Assembly (NCBI GenBank): GCA_963575645.1
Contig: OY754473.1
Coordinates: 3,658,001 to 3,722,000, forward strand
Direction: 5' to 3'
Length of the DNA stretch: 64,000 bases
DNA from: Xanthostigma xanthostigma
Taxonomy: Eukaryota > Arthropoda > Insecta > Raphidioptera > Raphidiidae
In this document: piece by piece, positions 21,637 through 33,815 of the stretch
Numbering within the stretch: position 1 is the first letter of the stretch
Layout of the letters: every line of letters starts with the position of its first letter
Translations under genes and position numbers: made by a program
Notes under the pieces: model-generated
Told to the model about the DNA's origin: nothing
The model's input: the letters and a program-made list of their open reading frames with translations, nothing else
Databases searched by the model: none

Positions 21637-22139
21637 TGGTAAAAGAAACGAACTAAAACAACAAAGCATCGGTAAACAAGTGAGAACGAGGAGGACAGAA
21701 GGTAAGGAAACATTATAAATGAAGTTGTTCACCTGTAAAAATGAAAGTAAATTGTAAACGCGAGACGTAAATCGCCAATACAATCCGGCGACTTAATCCA
21801 ATCAACTACAGTTAAATCACAGAGGTGGTGAGAAAGCACGCAGCAAGACGGCGGGAGGTTCCGTCGCCCCCATAGGGGGGGCTTCGTTGCTCGCATAGGC
21901 CAGGGCTGGACTCGTTTTTTCGCAAAACAATTAACTCTAGACCGGCAAGTGTGGTTGTAGTATACGTCGTGGTCTATATATCATTGATTTTCAATAAAAA
22001 CGAAGAACGCGATTGCAAATTAAAAATATCGCCAATTCATATTAATTTCGCTACATGTGTGTTTTATTAAATACTAGCGACCCCATCCGGCTTCGCTCGA
22101 ATTTGTGGATTGCCCCCGTTTTTTCGTCGACCTACGTTG
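21637..22139. other. Unassigned intron sequence
   Basis: Includes a G run with ggaggttccgtcgcccccatag at about 21863, and agcgaccccatccggcttcg at about 22077, a phrase seen at borders of lepidopteran repeats. No gene. Confidence 0.35.
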
Positions 22140-22679
22140 CAAAACTCGGAGTGGAGCGAGTCGCTCTATTTTTTGTGAATGACTCACATCGAGCGCCATT
22201 GCTCTGTGCTGAGCTGTTCTGTACTGTACTATTGCATTTGCACATTTACAGAGCGCACACAGCACAGGCCACAGAGGCACTAGTACATTTTGCACGTACG
22301 GAGTTATCTTTGCTGAGTCATTTAATGTTGAATGGCACACACAGTACTAAGCTTAACAGTGACTTAAACTATTCACATTGACGTCGTTGACAAAGATATA
22401 ATATTGTAACAATAAACATTATTATTGTTAAACTTTTATTATACTTTATCCGAAATGCGAATAATATAAGATCAGAATCATATTAAAATGAGCACAGAGC
22501 TGAGTGTGTGTATTGTGCTGTGCAATGCTACGTGACTCCTGAGCATGCATGATGCCAGTTCACACGTCTGCAGTCTGCACTCTTGTGTAGTGCGTACTGT
22601 CCTAGTGTCGCTCATTTGAACGACTCGCTCTGAGCGACTCTTTTTAGTGAGCGGAGCGCATGGAGCCAGCTCCCAATAA
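22140..22679 (-). mobile_element. hAT-type family A MITE, right end truncated
   Basis: Matches family A from gctgagtcatttaatgttga through gagcgactctttttagtgag to gccagctcccaataa at 22679, where similarity stops before the terminal tagtgatgtg motif. The left portion (22140-22310) extends beyond the other copies. Confidence 0.65.
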
Positions 22680-23362
22680 GGATTTAGATATCAGCAAAAT
22701 TTTCCGAACCACCCCTGTCCGGCGCGTAGATATCAACAAGAGAGAGTCACACAACAGTGTCTGTGCTAACTGGAAACCAAACCAGGATCACCGTAAATAT
22801 AACATAAGACTGTGCCACCGCACCGGTAGCACGACTCGAGCACAACACTGGCCCCACCCCCCCACCTCGTTCCATTCTGTCTCGCTCCTAAGCGTCGACC
22901 GATATCGCTCTGTCTCGCTCTTTCGCACGCGAAACAAGCTCTTCTCACTCCGTCACAAACGGCACGTTCACTCTTCGTTACGGAGAAACACGAAGGCAAT
23001 AAATACATTTCTGTTTGTTGTAATGTTATTTCTTCTTCTTTTTCTTTTAGATATATAAATTGTAATTGATAAAATGTAATGCACGTCTAACGTCTGTGTT
23101 AAGGGTTAAGAGCGTCGGTGCTTGAAGCTCGACGGAGCTTAAGGAGGTTGATGCGTTACAGTCCCAATCAAAAGTAAGTCGAATTCTAAATAGGAACTTT
23201 TTCATAATACATTTTTACAAAAGGTTTATAAGTCGATGATACCAATAAATTATTGTCATAAAGGCATAAATAAATTATTTTTTTTAATATTAATTAATTA
23301 TTTCATAATTTTACTTAATGGACTAACTTTTGAATTTTATTGTACAAATTAAGTTAGGTTAG
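22680..23362. other. Unassigned intron sequence
   Basis: A CT/CG-richer patch at 22850-22990 underlies a 132-codon ORF with no recognised domain. The rest is AT-rich. Confidence 0.35.
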
Positions 23363-23588
23363 AAAAAACAATAGGGCTCTTCATATTTGCATAACAAACA
23401 TCCCAAAAATTTAGTTTCAATCCGCTCATCCGTTTGACCTGTATCGTGTTCACAGACTAACAGACGCACAGAGTTTTTCCAATAATATTTTTTTTGGATT
23501 CGGGGGACCTCAAAACGGAAAGATATTGTAAAATTTTTGAAAAGTGATTTTTGACCTAAACTAGTGCCATTCCCCACTTGTGGGTTGT
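23363..23588 (-). mobile_element. Dispersed repeat family B, truncated
   Basis: Holds only the terminal 225 bp of family B: gggctcttcatatttgcata to ttccccacttgtgggttg, on minus. Confidence 0.7.
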
Positions 23589-23863
23589 AAAATACATTGT
23601 CAAAGAGGATTTACATTTTACGTCGACGCGAAACGTAAACGGTACGTCAAGTCATTGTGAACCCGCATTTAGAGGCAATCGATGTGCTAATAGTCGAAGA
23701 GCACGTATACAAAGATGAAGACCACGTAGTGATAACGTCATCGAAAGTAACAAATGCTCAAACTCAATAACATTTAATATCACTTTCTGTTTTTTCGGGA
23801 AATTATATTTATGACAAGAGTATAACACCGATAAAATCAATTGTTAATATTATTCTAGTAAAA
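23589..23863. other. Unassigned intron sequence
   Basis: Nothing recognised. Confidence 0.4.
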
Positions 23864-24264
23864 CCGAGCGGATAGCGTAGCAGTGAGAGCACTAGACTTG
23901 CATTCGGGAGGTACCGGGTTCGAATCCCGGCGGAGGCAGATGTGGCTGGGAGTTTTTTCCTACTGCTTCTCGCCGAGAAACGGTAATTTCTGTACTGGCC
24001 ATCTTGTTGAGGTTTTCCATGGGTTTCCTCCCACAATAATTGCAGATAATTATCGAGATGGTTCCTTATTCAAGGCCATGCTCAAAATTTGCCTACCTTA
24101 TTCTAATGTCATAAAATTCCTGCATTCACCCATTGCTTTTGCAAGTTGAAGTTCAGTAGAATATAACGGGAAGTGATGGAAAATAGTAATGGTGCGAATG
24201 GCGTCTGTTATGACATAAAATCGAGAAACGGACGGTAAACGCAATATTATCATTATTATTATTA
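23864..24264 (+). mobile_element. Full-length tRNA-derived SINE
   Basis: A box tagcgtagcag at 23873-23883 and B box ggttcgaatcc at 23917-23927 both fit the polymerase III consensus. The body follows (tctcgccgagaaacggtaat, tatcgagatggttccttatt, gcgaatggcgtctgttatga) and ends in an ATT-rich tail. This monomer is the reference for the dimers at 3551 and 7265. Confidence 0.88.
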
Positions 24265-24842
24265 CTAGAGTGACCTGTGCGAATTATTCGCACTAAATAA
24301 GTATAATAATTATCACTTTACAAAATTATTTTTTAAAAATGATTGCAGGTATTCAATTCGTTTCTAATTTTATAACGTTCTTCTTTTTGTTGTATTACAA
24401 TATGAAGCTCAGATGACAGATCGAAGAAATATTTTACTAAAATTGTCATATAGAGGCGTAAGTAGCAAAAGCGTTGAGTTAAGCCGTTAGATGGCATCAT
24501 GCAGCATTGCTGTGACGTTGTTCAGCGTTCCTCGCTGTTTCAAAATTAAAGCCGTCAGATGGCAGTATGTAGTATTGTGTTTGTTGTATTACAATATGAA
24601 GGTCAGATGACAGATCAAAGTGTTGACGTTGTTTCAAAATTAAAGCCGTCAGATGGCAGACATTGTTCAGCGTTGCTGTATTTTAATTAATTTACAAAAA
24701 CAAAAGCAATAATAAATTTTTCAGTTGTCGATGTCAGTAGAGCAAGCAATTATCTGTAAAATAATATATAATTTATGTGGAGAAATTGTGAGGTTTTTTC
24801 TAAAAAGGGAGGCAAACATCTTAACCTTAGCGTATTAATATA
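24265..24842. mobile_element. Family K repeat, copy 1
   Basis: Nearly identical to 56251-56842, from tgacctgtgcgaattattcg to ccttagcgtattaata. The motif attacaatatgaagctcaga and the block gccgtcagatggcag each recur inside. No ORF of note. Class unknown; it sits directly against the SINE tail. Confidence 0.7.
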
Positions 24843-25968
24843 TATGATTATTCAAGCCAAAACCTATACTTACATTCCAGGTGGAACATAAAAATTGTAT
24901 TCGTACAGAACTTGAGCCGAGCGAATCCGGGTTGGCTACTAGTGTATATTAAACTCTAAGCAAAAAAAAATATACCTGGGTTAAATTGCTTTAATTCAAT
25001 TGTTTGAAAATGTTCTCCTTGCACCCTGTATAAATTAAGAGCGATTTTAATGCAGCAGTTACTTGAATTTAGTTGCCAACTGCAATAAAGACTAATTGCC
25101 GCCACCCACTAGCTCCAAGTTTGCCTCCTGGTAACTATTAATAGCGCATTCTATCGCAAATCGGTTGGAGTTTGCCGACGAAACAAAACAATCAAATGAA
25201 ATTTAATGTACAAATCGTTTCGAATCGAACGAAGTTTCGAATTCACAACATCGACACTGCTGCTATCTGGTGGTGCAATTGTGCACTCAGATTGATGACG
25301 ACTAGAAAGGAATTCCGAACGCAGACAAATAAAAATGCAATATTATTTTTCTTTGTGTGGTGCCGTATCCAAAGCGTAGAACTGACTGTTATATTATTTA
25401 GTAGCCGTTACCCGCGGCTTCGCACGCGACTGAGACGAAACAACGATGCAATTCCATTATCCTTTCTCGATGTAGACTCCCCCTAATAAATTTCAAAATT
25501 GATGACATTCACGTGATCAACGTCCTGACAGACCTTGAAAATGACATCCATGTTGATTTTTAGAATATTTACATCTTTTCACTCTCTGAAGGGGTTGTTT
25601 TTGAAAAAGCATGAAACACGTGTTTATCAGGGCCGGATTAACCCTGTCCGGGCCCATAGGCAATGCAATCAGGTCTTTTCAAGTTGATGAAGGGATGTGA
25701 GTAACTTACAGATGATCGGCTCCAGGCATCCTGTTACTTCAATGTCTTATGTGATATTGTAACAACATGATTACTTTGACTAGAATTAGTTGCTGCAGCA
25801 TCGCCTTACCTGACTCGTTAGCTTTATTGAAATGACCTAAATGAATAGGTTATAGATAATTGATGATCCAGGTTTTATGATGGGTCAGGAAAGAGAAATG
25901 AGACGTGACGTAGTTATTGTAAATTTTATCTTGTTAAATGCAATAAATTACAATAAACAACGAAAGAA
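24843..25968. other. Unassigned; possible transposon-end fragments
   Basis: About 25626-25668 (cagggccggattaaccctgt) resembles a hAT-type terminus, but no partner end was found. agccgttacccgcggcttcg at about 25402 is a phrase seen in lepidopteran repeats. No gene. Confidence 0.35.
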
Positions 25969-26480
25969 ATAGTATATTGTGCGACTAGTAAGAGAAGGAG
26001 AAGATTCCATGAGCGTGAAATTTGCCGCACGAGCGTAGCAAGTGCGGTAACACGCGAGTGGAATCTTCTCCTTCGATCAATGGTCGCACATAATACTTTA
26101 TTCAACTAGCACGAGTAATATGTAATCGGGGCCCTGATAAAAGAGGGATAAATAATAAATCACTTCATTGATTGACGTACCCACCGCCCTCGATGCACAC
26201 AAGATGGCCCTGACTTTCGCTGAATTGCGATGCTGTTTTCATATATACAAATCGCTACCGCGTTCCTATTGGTCCGGAAACTATACAGTAATAATTCATT
26301 ACCGTACAGTTTTGGGCTCGCACCGCTTTCCTATTGGTCCAGAAACTATGCAGTAATACATTATCGTACAGTTTCGGCTCATTATTAGCACTCTACGCGT
26401 CAACATGAAGTAATTTATTATTTCTGCCGAATTTAGCAGGGCCCCGAAAGTATATATTACTCACGCGTGTTGAATAAATA
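25969..26480. mobile_element. Family D two-hairpin repeat, copy 2
   Basis: Near-identical to 8941-9388 but longer. A ~64-bp segment around ttcctattggtcc..aaact..cagtaat..ttaccgtacagttt is tandemly duplicated at about 26257-26385. It ends about 195 bp from the Ig3 exon donor. Confidence 0.7.
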
Positions 26481-26675
26481 TAATATTGCTGTTGGGAAAT
26501 TTCATACAAATTTTCAAATAAAATTTTCGTTCAAATCAAATTTACGATCAATTCAAACAGACAAATAATTATAGAAAAAAATTGACGTTTCGGTCAACAC
26601 GATGCTCCTTTCGAGAATATATCAAAAATAATTACATTTATCGAAAAACAAATAATAATATTCTGTTTGACTCAC

Positions 26676-26795
26676 CGGTGTCTCTGGACCAACTGTTGAG
26701 TGCCCTGGGCGACGTCTCCACGTAGCACTGGATGGTCACGTCGCTTTCGACTGGGGCTGCCACCACGTGCTGCGACACCTTGATCACCGGGTGAA
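26676..26795 (-). CDS. DIP-like gene exon: start of Ig3
   Basis: The acceptor is attcgcag ending at 26796 and the donor is CACCG|gtgagt at 26675. The 120-bp exon has two leading bases, 39 codons and one trailing base. With the preceding exon it reads VHFHPVIKVSQ; it continues SDVTIQCYVETSP and ends SWSRDTG. This is the A-to-C strand part of Ig3, with the B-strand cysteine (IQC) and the C-strand tryptophan (SW). DIP/lachesin proteins have the same HP-x-I-x-V linker and E/Q-C-x-V-E-x-x-P segment. Phase joins to exon 2413-2583 as G|GT. Confidence 0.9.
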
Positions 26796-26847
26796 CTGCG
26801 AATAAAGGAAACCAAAAGTCGTAATCAACTGTATTTCTCCCCGATGT

Positions 26848-27120
26848 CCTCCGACATCGGAAGAAAAGCAAACACCAAGATTATAACCTACATTGGAAAG
26901 AAAATCGGACTTCCTTTTTACGTCCAAATCTTCTTGGTTTCCGGGCTTGTATGCCGTAGTCCATTGGTGTTACTACCTTACGTTTCGTCTACAACTGCGG
27001 TAGACATTATCAAAGGCGATGTGGTAGCGGGCGAAGTGTCCTTCTAGGCTGCTCACAGGTAAGCAATACCAATGGACCACGGCATACAAGCCCGGAAACC
27101 AAGAAGATTTGGATTAACAC
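26848..27120. mobile_element. Inverted-repeat element near the Ig3 exon
   Basis: About 26924-26975 (ccaaatcttcttggtttccg, cttgtatgccgtagtccatt) is repeated inverted at about 27063-27112. The loop of about 90 bp includes acgtttcgtctacaactgcg. No coding capacity. Confidence 0.6.
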
Positions 27121-28628
27121 CGGCCGAGAAAGCCTACGCACTTCCTTTTTACGGTTAATATGGCAAAAAACGAAATGTCATGTCCATCCATTTCTACCAT
27201 CTTTCTAAGGATTTGGATGAAATTTTACAGGCACGCGTCTTATATGAACCGCTATAGGATGTGTGCTGCACGAAGCCTACTAGCGCCACTAGTAGGTACT
27301 AGGTAATAGAGAATTATTGAACTCACTTTTTATGGAAATCGCGACATGTTTCTATGGCGATAAGTAAAAAACTTTAGTCAAAAAAAATGTAATAAGGAAA
27401 ACTGATGTTAATTTTATATAGGTACCATCAAATTCAGATTGTAAACCATTATATAAAAAGCATAACATAAAAGGTACGTGAGATTTGTTCATTTATCAAT
27501 TATGACGTACCATATTATAATGAGTATTTTTCACAAAACGTATCGAAACGTTAGTATTAAATGCAAGTTTAAAAAAGTCTCAGTATTGCTTCATTTTCGA
27601 TCCTTATGCCACGGAATTCTTTCCAAATACTCATCATTAACTTCCATGGATCACAGTTACTCTATTTATTGAATAGAGTCAATCTTCATGTACTATATTA
27701 TAAATAATTAATTTGTTTACACTGAGAGCGGAACGTGAAATTATGGCGCCAATGGTCTTTATTTTACTTAATTCGCCATCAGCGCAACAGCCCGGAGCAC
27801 TACAACCATTTCCAAATCGCTTAGTTTTGCCAGTTTTCTTTGTAATTAAAAAACTTCTTAAAATTATAACTATTTTCACCTTTAATAAACATTGCTAACT
27901 GACATACGGAAAATTTGAGGTTGAAGTTTCCCCTAGTGCTCACCACAAGCGCTCGCATCTAAATATTTGTAACTCCGCCTCCTTGCACACAGTCCATACA
28001 ATTGTGTAATGAAATTACAAAAAAAAATCTTGATAGCTTTCCTTACACAGAACCTTTCCAATGTAGACACTAGGCACCTACTTGGTGCTTGCTTTTCGAC
28101 CGACATCGGATCGGGAAAATATTACGTATCCAGCTGTAGAAGCGAGAAGCAGACAATATTGCGCAGCCTTGAGCGTTTAAGAAGAACGAGATAGGCAATG
28201 TACAGCCCTGCAGAAAAGCGTGTTGTCGCAAACTCCACTAACTCGATTACTATTAACCGTTATTAAATAACTGTCAGGACGAGTGTCAGGATAATGACAG
28301 CGTCTGAAACTGACTAATTGACTAATATTGATACGGACAGAGATAGATATATAAACAGTTCGTAGAAATTATTATTAATATTCGCAGTGTTTCATTTTGT
28401 GCCGTTGCTGCATAGTTGCAAGTTGCGAGGGAATAAATAGATTAAGAAGAAGACTTCAACTAAGTTTGAGTGAGTCAAAGTTACTTCGTAATTCGTTAAC
28501 TATTTAAACCGAATATTATATAATTTAAGCTCGAGATATCGGTCTTATATTTAATTCTTGATAATTGTCACGTTAGTTTTGTTTTCACTCACAAGGGGGA
28601 TATCAGAAACATTTCGACCATATATTTT
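27121..28628. other. Unassigned AT-rich intron sequence
   Basis: No recognisable element, exon or tandem repeat. Several 60-70-codon ORFs have no family features. Confidence 0.4.
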
Positions 28629-30850
28629 TAACTTCCCGCTTTAAAAAAAAAATTTTTTTTTTCAAAAATCGGGAAGTTACAGGTTTTACCCCGATTTTCG
28701 CAAATCGAGTTTTCGCCAGATCTCGACGTTTTGAGGTTCTAGGAAGCTATTGAAACTATTTTTGCGATGATGTCCGTAGGGCTGTATGTGTATGTGTGTT
28801 GGTGTGTGTGTGTGTGTATGTATGTACACCTTTTATATCTTTTGAAAGGAGTGTCCGACTGAAACGCTGTTTGCGGCATCTGACGTGATCTTGATGAACT
28901 TAGACTTCCTGAAAATTTGAAACGATTCGGCCCAAAAAATTTTGAGAAATCTTAAAAAAACAAGTACTTATCAAAAATTTTTAAAATTTTGTTTTTGTAA
29001 CATATTTTCTAAACTAGTAAACCGATTAATTCCAAAATCTAATCAGCTCTTCTCCTTAACAAACTGCGTCGATTTCCGTAAACCGCATCAAAATCGGTTC
29101 ATTTGTTCACGAGATACCGTGAACGAAAAAATCGTAAAAAAGTGTTTTTTTTAAATGACTTAAAATTGTTATCAGATCGATTTTTTTGTAATAAATTACT
29201 TTCTTAGGCTAAAAAAACTGCATCGATTGCCGCGAACCAGATCAAGATTTGGTCATTTGTTCATGAGATAACGTAAACGAAAAATTAGGAAAAAAGTAAT
29301 TTTTTATAATTACTCGTAAAAATATTATCAAATAGATTTTTTTGTAATAATTTACTTTCTTAGGTTAAAAAAACTGCGTCGATCGCCGCAAACCGCATCA
29401 AAATCGGCTCATTTGTTCACGAGATATCGTGAACGAAAAATTTGTAAAAAAGTGTTTTTTTTTAAATTGCTCGTAAAATTCCTATGAGATCGATTTTTCA
29501 GTAATAAATTACTTTTTTAGGTTAAAAAATTGCGTCGACTGCCGCAAATCGCATCAAAATCGGTTCATTTGTTCATGAGATATCGTGAACGAAAATTTCG
29601 TAACAAAGTGTTTTTTTTTTGAGCTCGAAGAGCTAAAAAATAAACTTCTTGCTATATTTTATATATTTTTGAGCGTTTTGAACTCGAAAATAGCGGGAAG
29701 TTACAGGGATGGCCTGCAGGGTCAAACTTCTTTTCAAATTTTTTTCTATATTTTATTAGAACTAATTAATTTTAATGAATTAATGTTTTTTTTTTCAAAT
29801 TAATTAATTGATTAATATTGCGATTTTTCTTATTAATTATTATTAATGAAAAGGTTCAAAGACATTTTTTGTAGAATGATGAAAAAAAAATTTTTGAGTA
29901 CAATTCAACTGTATGGGAGGCGTTCCAAAAAAAAAAAATTTGAAAAGAAGTTTGACCCTGCAGGCCATCCCTGTAACTTCCCGCTATTTTCGAGTTCAAA
30001 ACGCTCAAAAATATATAAAATATAGCAAGAAGTTTATTTTTTAGCTCTTCGAGCTCAAGAAAAAAACACTGTATTACGAAATTTTCGTTCACGATATCTC
30101 ATGAACAAATGAACCGATTTTGATGCGATTTGCGGCAGTCGACGCAATTTTTTAACCTAAAAAAGTAATTTATTACAGAACAATCGTTCTCATAGGAATT
30201 TTACGAGCAATTAAAAAAAAACACTTTTTTACAAATTTTTCGTTCATGATATCTCGTGAACAAATAAGCCGATTTTGATGCGGTTTGCGGCGATCGACGC
30301 AGTTTTTTTAACCTAAGAAGTAAATTATTACAAAAAAATCGAATTGATAAGAATTTAGGAGTAATTATAAAAAATTACTTTTTTCCTAATTTTTCGTTCA
30401 CGTTATCTCATGAACAAATGAACCAATGTTGATCTGGTTTGCGGCGATCGACGCAGTTTTTTTAGCCTAAGAAAGTAATTTATTACAAAAAAATCGATCT
30501 GATAACAATTTTAAGAGTCATTTTAAAAAAACACTTTTTTACGATTTTTTCGTTCACGGTATCTCGTGAACAAATGAACCGATTTTGATGCGGTTTGCGG
30601 AAATCGACGCAGTTTGTTAAGGAGAAGAGCTGATTAGATTTTGGAATTAATCGGTTTAGTAGTTTATAAAATATTTTACAAAAACAAATTTTTAAAAATT
30701 TTTGAAACTTGTTTTTTTAAGATTTCTCAAATTTTTTTGGGTCGAATCGTTTCAAATTTTCAGGAAGTCTAAGCTCACCAAGATCACGTCAGATGCCGCA
30801 AACCGTGTTTCAGTCGGACACTGCGTTCAAAAGATATAAAAGGTTTACAT

Positions 30851-30889
<39 letters not shown>

Positions 30890-31045
30890 GCCCTACGGAC
30901 ATCATCGCCAAAATAGTTTCAATAGCTTCCCCTAGGACCTCAAAACGTCGAGATCTGGCGAAAACTAGATTTTCGAAAATCGGGGTGAAACCAATAACTT
31001 CCCGATTTTTGAAAAAAAAAAATTTTTTTTTTAAGCGGGAAGTTA
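28629..31045. mobile_element. 2.4-kb foldback element with 1.1-kb arms
   Basis: Two copies of one ~1.12-kb sequence face each other: 28629-29746 and 29927-31045, separated by 180 bp. The outer ends are taacttcccgctttaaaa and its complement, and each end is itself a ~50-bp hairpin (gcttt-An-Tn-caaaaatcgggaagtta). Each arm contains a TG/CA microsatellite and four ~153-bp tandem units centred on gcgtcgatcgccgcaaac. The inner ends carry gggatggcctgcagggtcaa. The whole structure is flanked by atatttt at 28622-28628 and 31046-31052, which may be a target duplication. Single arms occur at 38152-39243 and 50959-52217. Confidence 0.8.
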
Positions 31046-31184
31046 ATATTTTTTCTAAAAAATTTCATCATGTCTGTTTCTGGGTCATCGATCTTTGTCT
31101 GTTACGGACAGGCTGCTTATATAATTGGAATTGGATTCCCAGTTTCAACGGAACCATAAAGAGTGTTCAAAAAAACGGACTTAC

Positions 31185-31316
31185 AGTGTACTTGAACAAT
31201 GAACCGCTTGCTGACCGACGGCGGAACGTTGTTCGACGCTATGCACATATAGGCGCCCATGTCGCTCCGTTGGATGTTTGTTAGCAGCAAGGTGTCGTTC
31301 TCGTAGGTCCACATTG
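31185..31316 (-). CDS. DIP-like gene exon: C-terminal half of Ig2
   Basis: The acceptor is tttgttttag ending at 31317 and the donor is CACT|gtaagt at 31184. The 132-bp exon has two leading bases, 43 codons and one trailing base. It reads MWTYENDTLLLTNIQRSDMG then AYMCIASNNVPPSVSKRF and VQVH. LLLTNIQRSDMGAYMC is the E-F strand of Ig2 with the D-x-G-x-Y-x-C signature. ASN-x-VPPSVSKR is the strongest DIP-type signature in the window. It joins upstream to 49467-49662 as G|CA and downstream as T|TT. The foldback element ends 139 bp past its donor. Confidence 0.93.
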
Positions 31317-31637
31317 CTAAAACAAATTATAACATTCATTATTTTGATAATATATTGCTACAAACTCCCCGTTGAGATGACAAAGAAGTTCGTGAGACGA
31401 CAATCGACTCGTCATTTTAACAAAGACACACCGATTGTTGTGGGAGACAACAATCGGCTTGATTGTTGTTCCAACAATAGGTGTAGGTTGGAGAGGGCCA
31501 CCCTTATCACCTAGGGGTATAAAAAATAGCCTATGACCTATTCTCAGACCTACCAAGTATACACAAAAAATTTCATAAAAATCGGTCAAGCCGTTTCGGA
31601 GGAGTTCGATAACAAACCCTGTGACACGAGATTTTTA
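31317..31637. repeat. 48-bp hairpin family fragment and LINE-like tail
   Basis: About 31373-31490 carries the leader agaagttcgtgagacgacaa and one to two degenerate 48-bp hairpin units. About 31560-31610 (aaaaatcggtcaagccgttt, cggaggagttcgataacaaa) resembles tail sequence common near lepidopteran non-LTR elements. This is a phrase match only. Confidence 0.5.
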
Positions 31638-31639
31638 TA

Positions 31640-32197
31640 CAGTATATAAACACGTAAGGTGCACATAGGGAAACTAACACTTGGAAAAAATGACTGGATC
31701 AGAGTGAGCCTTGAAATCTTGTTTTTCAATTTGACAGATAATATTCTTTTGCAAAATGAATTTGCATACTACCGAAGAAAATATTCAAACGATTACAACA
31801 AAATCGGACTTTTTTTATTAATGGGACATTAAATTCCCAAAATTACTTAAATATGGTGCGAGATCAAATATCTCCGCCTATTCGTGTTGAACCTAAAGAC
31901 ATTGGGTCACTGATTTACCAACGCGCATACGTCATACCAGTCAGACAATTTTTGAATGAAATGTTTCCAAACAGATGGAGTTGTTTTTATTTTTGTATAC
32001 AAAAAAATTAAAATAATGATTTATAAGAACTTTTTATTATTAAAAAAACCAAGTACTTAAAATAAAAATAAATCAAAATAAAATAGAAATCCTCAAGATT
32101 ACCACGATAATTCAATAGAAATAACAATTAATGCAGTCATGGCTAACTCTGATCCAATGTTAATTTCCCTATTTGCACCTTACGTGTTTACATACTA
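31640..32197 (+). mobile_element. Tc1/mariner-like MITE family L, copy 1
   Basis: The left end cagtatataaacacgtaagg and the right end ccttacgtgtttacatacta are inverted, with TA on both sides. The plus strand near 31890-31985 keeps a relic resembling PVRQFLNEMFPNRW, the motif that precedes the catalytic PPRSPDL block in insect mariner-type transposases; that block itself is gone. Copies: 43103-43587 (truncated) and 47352-47915. Confidence 0.75.
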
Positions 32198-32785
32198 TAA
32201 TATATAGAAATTATAGGTTGATAAAAATATGAAAGGTATGCCAGCCGATGATGATTGGTCAGATGGAACGAGGCAACATCTGCAATTGGCTAACCTTGGT
32301 ACAAAACGCATTTTATAATAATATAAATAACAAAAGAGCGGGGGACTACCCTACTGTAGAATAAATAGCTATTATTTATATGAAACGGTGAAAGAAACAA
32401 ATCTTTTACGTGTCTTCGTGAAATTTAGTGTTCGCCGAATAATGGGAAAACGAATAACGCATATTAAAGAGGTTATTAGAACGAAACAGAGAACAAGTCC
32501 CGTGTGAAAACGCTGCGACATCATGATCGTTCGTTCTTTTTTCGTTGAAAGGCTGTAAATACGAGCCCGTTAAAAATTTTATGATACTAACTGTTGCGAA
32601 TAAAAAACTCAAAGGATGTGATTTTAAACTGCCAAAAAATATGTATTTGACAAAAGTAGATTTATTCTTAGACGATCGTAAAAATATGGTCATAAAATGA
32701 TGATAAAAACAAAGCGTGGGATGGGTCGCGTATTAAAGACTCTACAAGTGAGACTCCTCGAGGTCCACACGAACAGCTTTCCAGT
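32198..32785. other. Unassigned intron sequence
   Basis: Nothing recognised. The minus ORF of 95 codons at 32406-32693 has no family features. Confidence 0.4.
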
Positions 32786-32930
32786 ATGATAAATATTGTT
32801 ACACGCTCCCCGTTTCGACGACCAAGGATTTCGTGTGACAACAATCGGCCCGTCATTCTAACAATGACAGATTGTTGTGGAACTACAATCAGCTTGTTGT
32901 TCAATGATACACAGATTATTGTTTACATGT
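32786..32930. repeat. 48-bp hairpin family, third locus
   Basis: The leader acacgctccccgtttcgacg is followed by degenerate units (gacaacaatcggcccgtcat, cagattgttgtggaactaca). The same leader type precedes units at 31373 and 52715. Confidence 0.65.
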
Positions 32931-33289
32931 TTCTCATCTGGATCGAAATATTATTAAGGCTATTATAATTAGTGCCAAATCTAAAGGTAACAAATATCAA
33001 GTATATTAATTTATTTTCCTTTTCTATTTAAAAAATACAATTTCCATAAAAAACTGCTTTCGGAATAACTATAAACAACGCCCAGGGGCAAACACTTAAG
33101 TTAGCCGGCATTTATTTAGAAATCCACATTTTTCGCACGGCCAGCTGTATGTGGCTTGCTCGCGTGTATCGAATCCACTAAATCTTGTTTTTGCAAAAGA
33201 TGGGAAAACAAAAAACAATATTTATGGGGCCGTTTTAAATATTAGAGGCATGCTTGAATTTATTAATCAGTTATATCAATCGTATACAC
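32931..33289. other. Unassigned intron sequence
   Basis: Nothing recognised. The final 8 bases, gtatacac, are the target duplication of the next element. Confidence 0.4.
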
Positions 33290-33815
33290 TAGTGATGTGC
33301 CGGATATCCGTATCCGCATCCGCGGATATCCGAGGGAGAAGAAAGATCCGTATCCGTTAGTTTTTGGCGGATCTTTTACCTTATAAATTTTCAATTCATA
33401 GATGAAATTTTATATAATATATAGGTGATTAGGTAATAATGAAAAACTGTTAAATTCCGTTCAGATTATTTTTTATTTTTTAAAATCGTATTTGGCACCT
33501 TTATATTGCAAACATTTATCGTAGTGAGTACCATACCAATAGTACATAACTCAAAGGTACTAAATCAACTATCTTTATAATGAGATATTGCACATCGATC
33601 TTTGGAAAGAGACAATCTGTTATGAGAGTTAACTCTTAAAGAAGTCAACAACTTTTTCCCATAACAGATAGTCTCTTTCCAAAGGTCGATGTGCAATATT
33701 TACCGCCGCGTACTCTAAGAAAGTTAAGATCCGTATCCGCGGAACTTGAAACCAAATATCCGTATTTAGATCCGTATCCACGGATATACATTTTTAACGA
33801 TCCGGCACATCACTA
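33290..33815. mobile_element. hAT MITE family H1, copy 1
   Basis: The 526-bp element has termini tagtgatgtgccgg / ccggcacatcacta. It is flanked by a perfect 8-bp duplication gtatacac at 33282-33289 and 33816-33823. Subterminal repeats of the type ggatccgtatccgcggatat occur near both ends. The centre carries a hairpin (ctttggaaagagacaatctg / cagatagtctctttccaaag). No ORF. Confidence 0.88.

Noticed and set aside
22660..23058. 132-codon plus ORF
   Set aside because: Begins inside a truncated hAT MITE end and continues into low-complexity CT-rich DNA; composition-driven.
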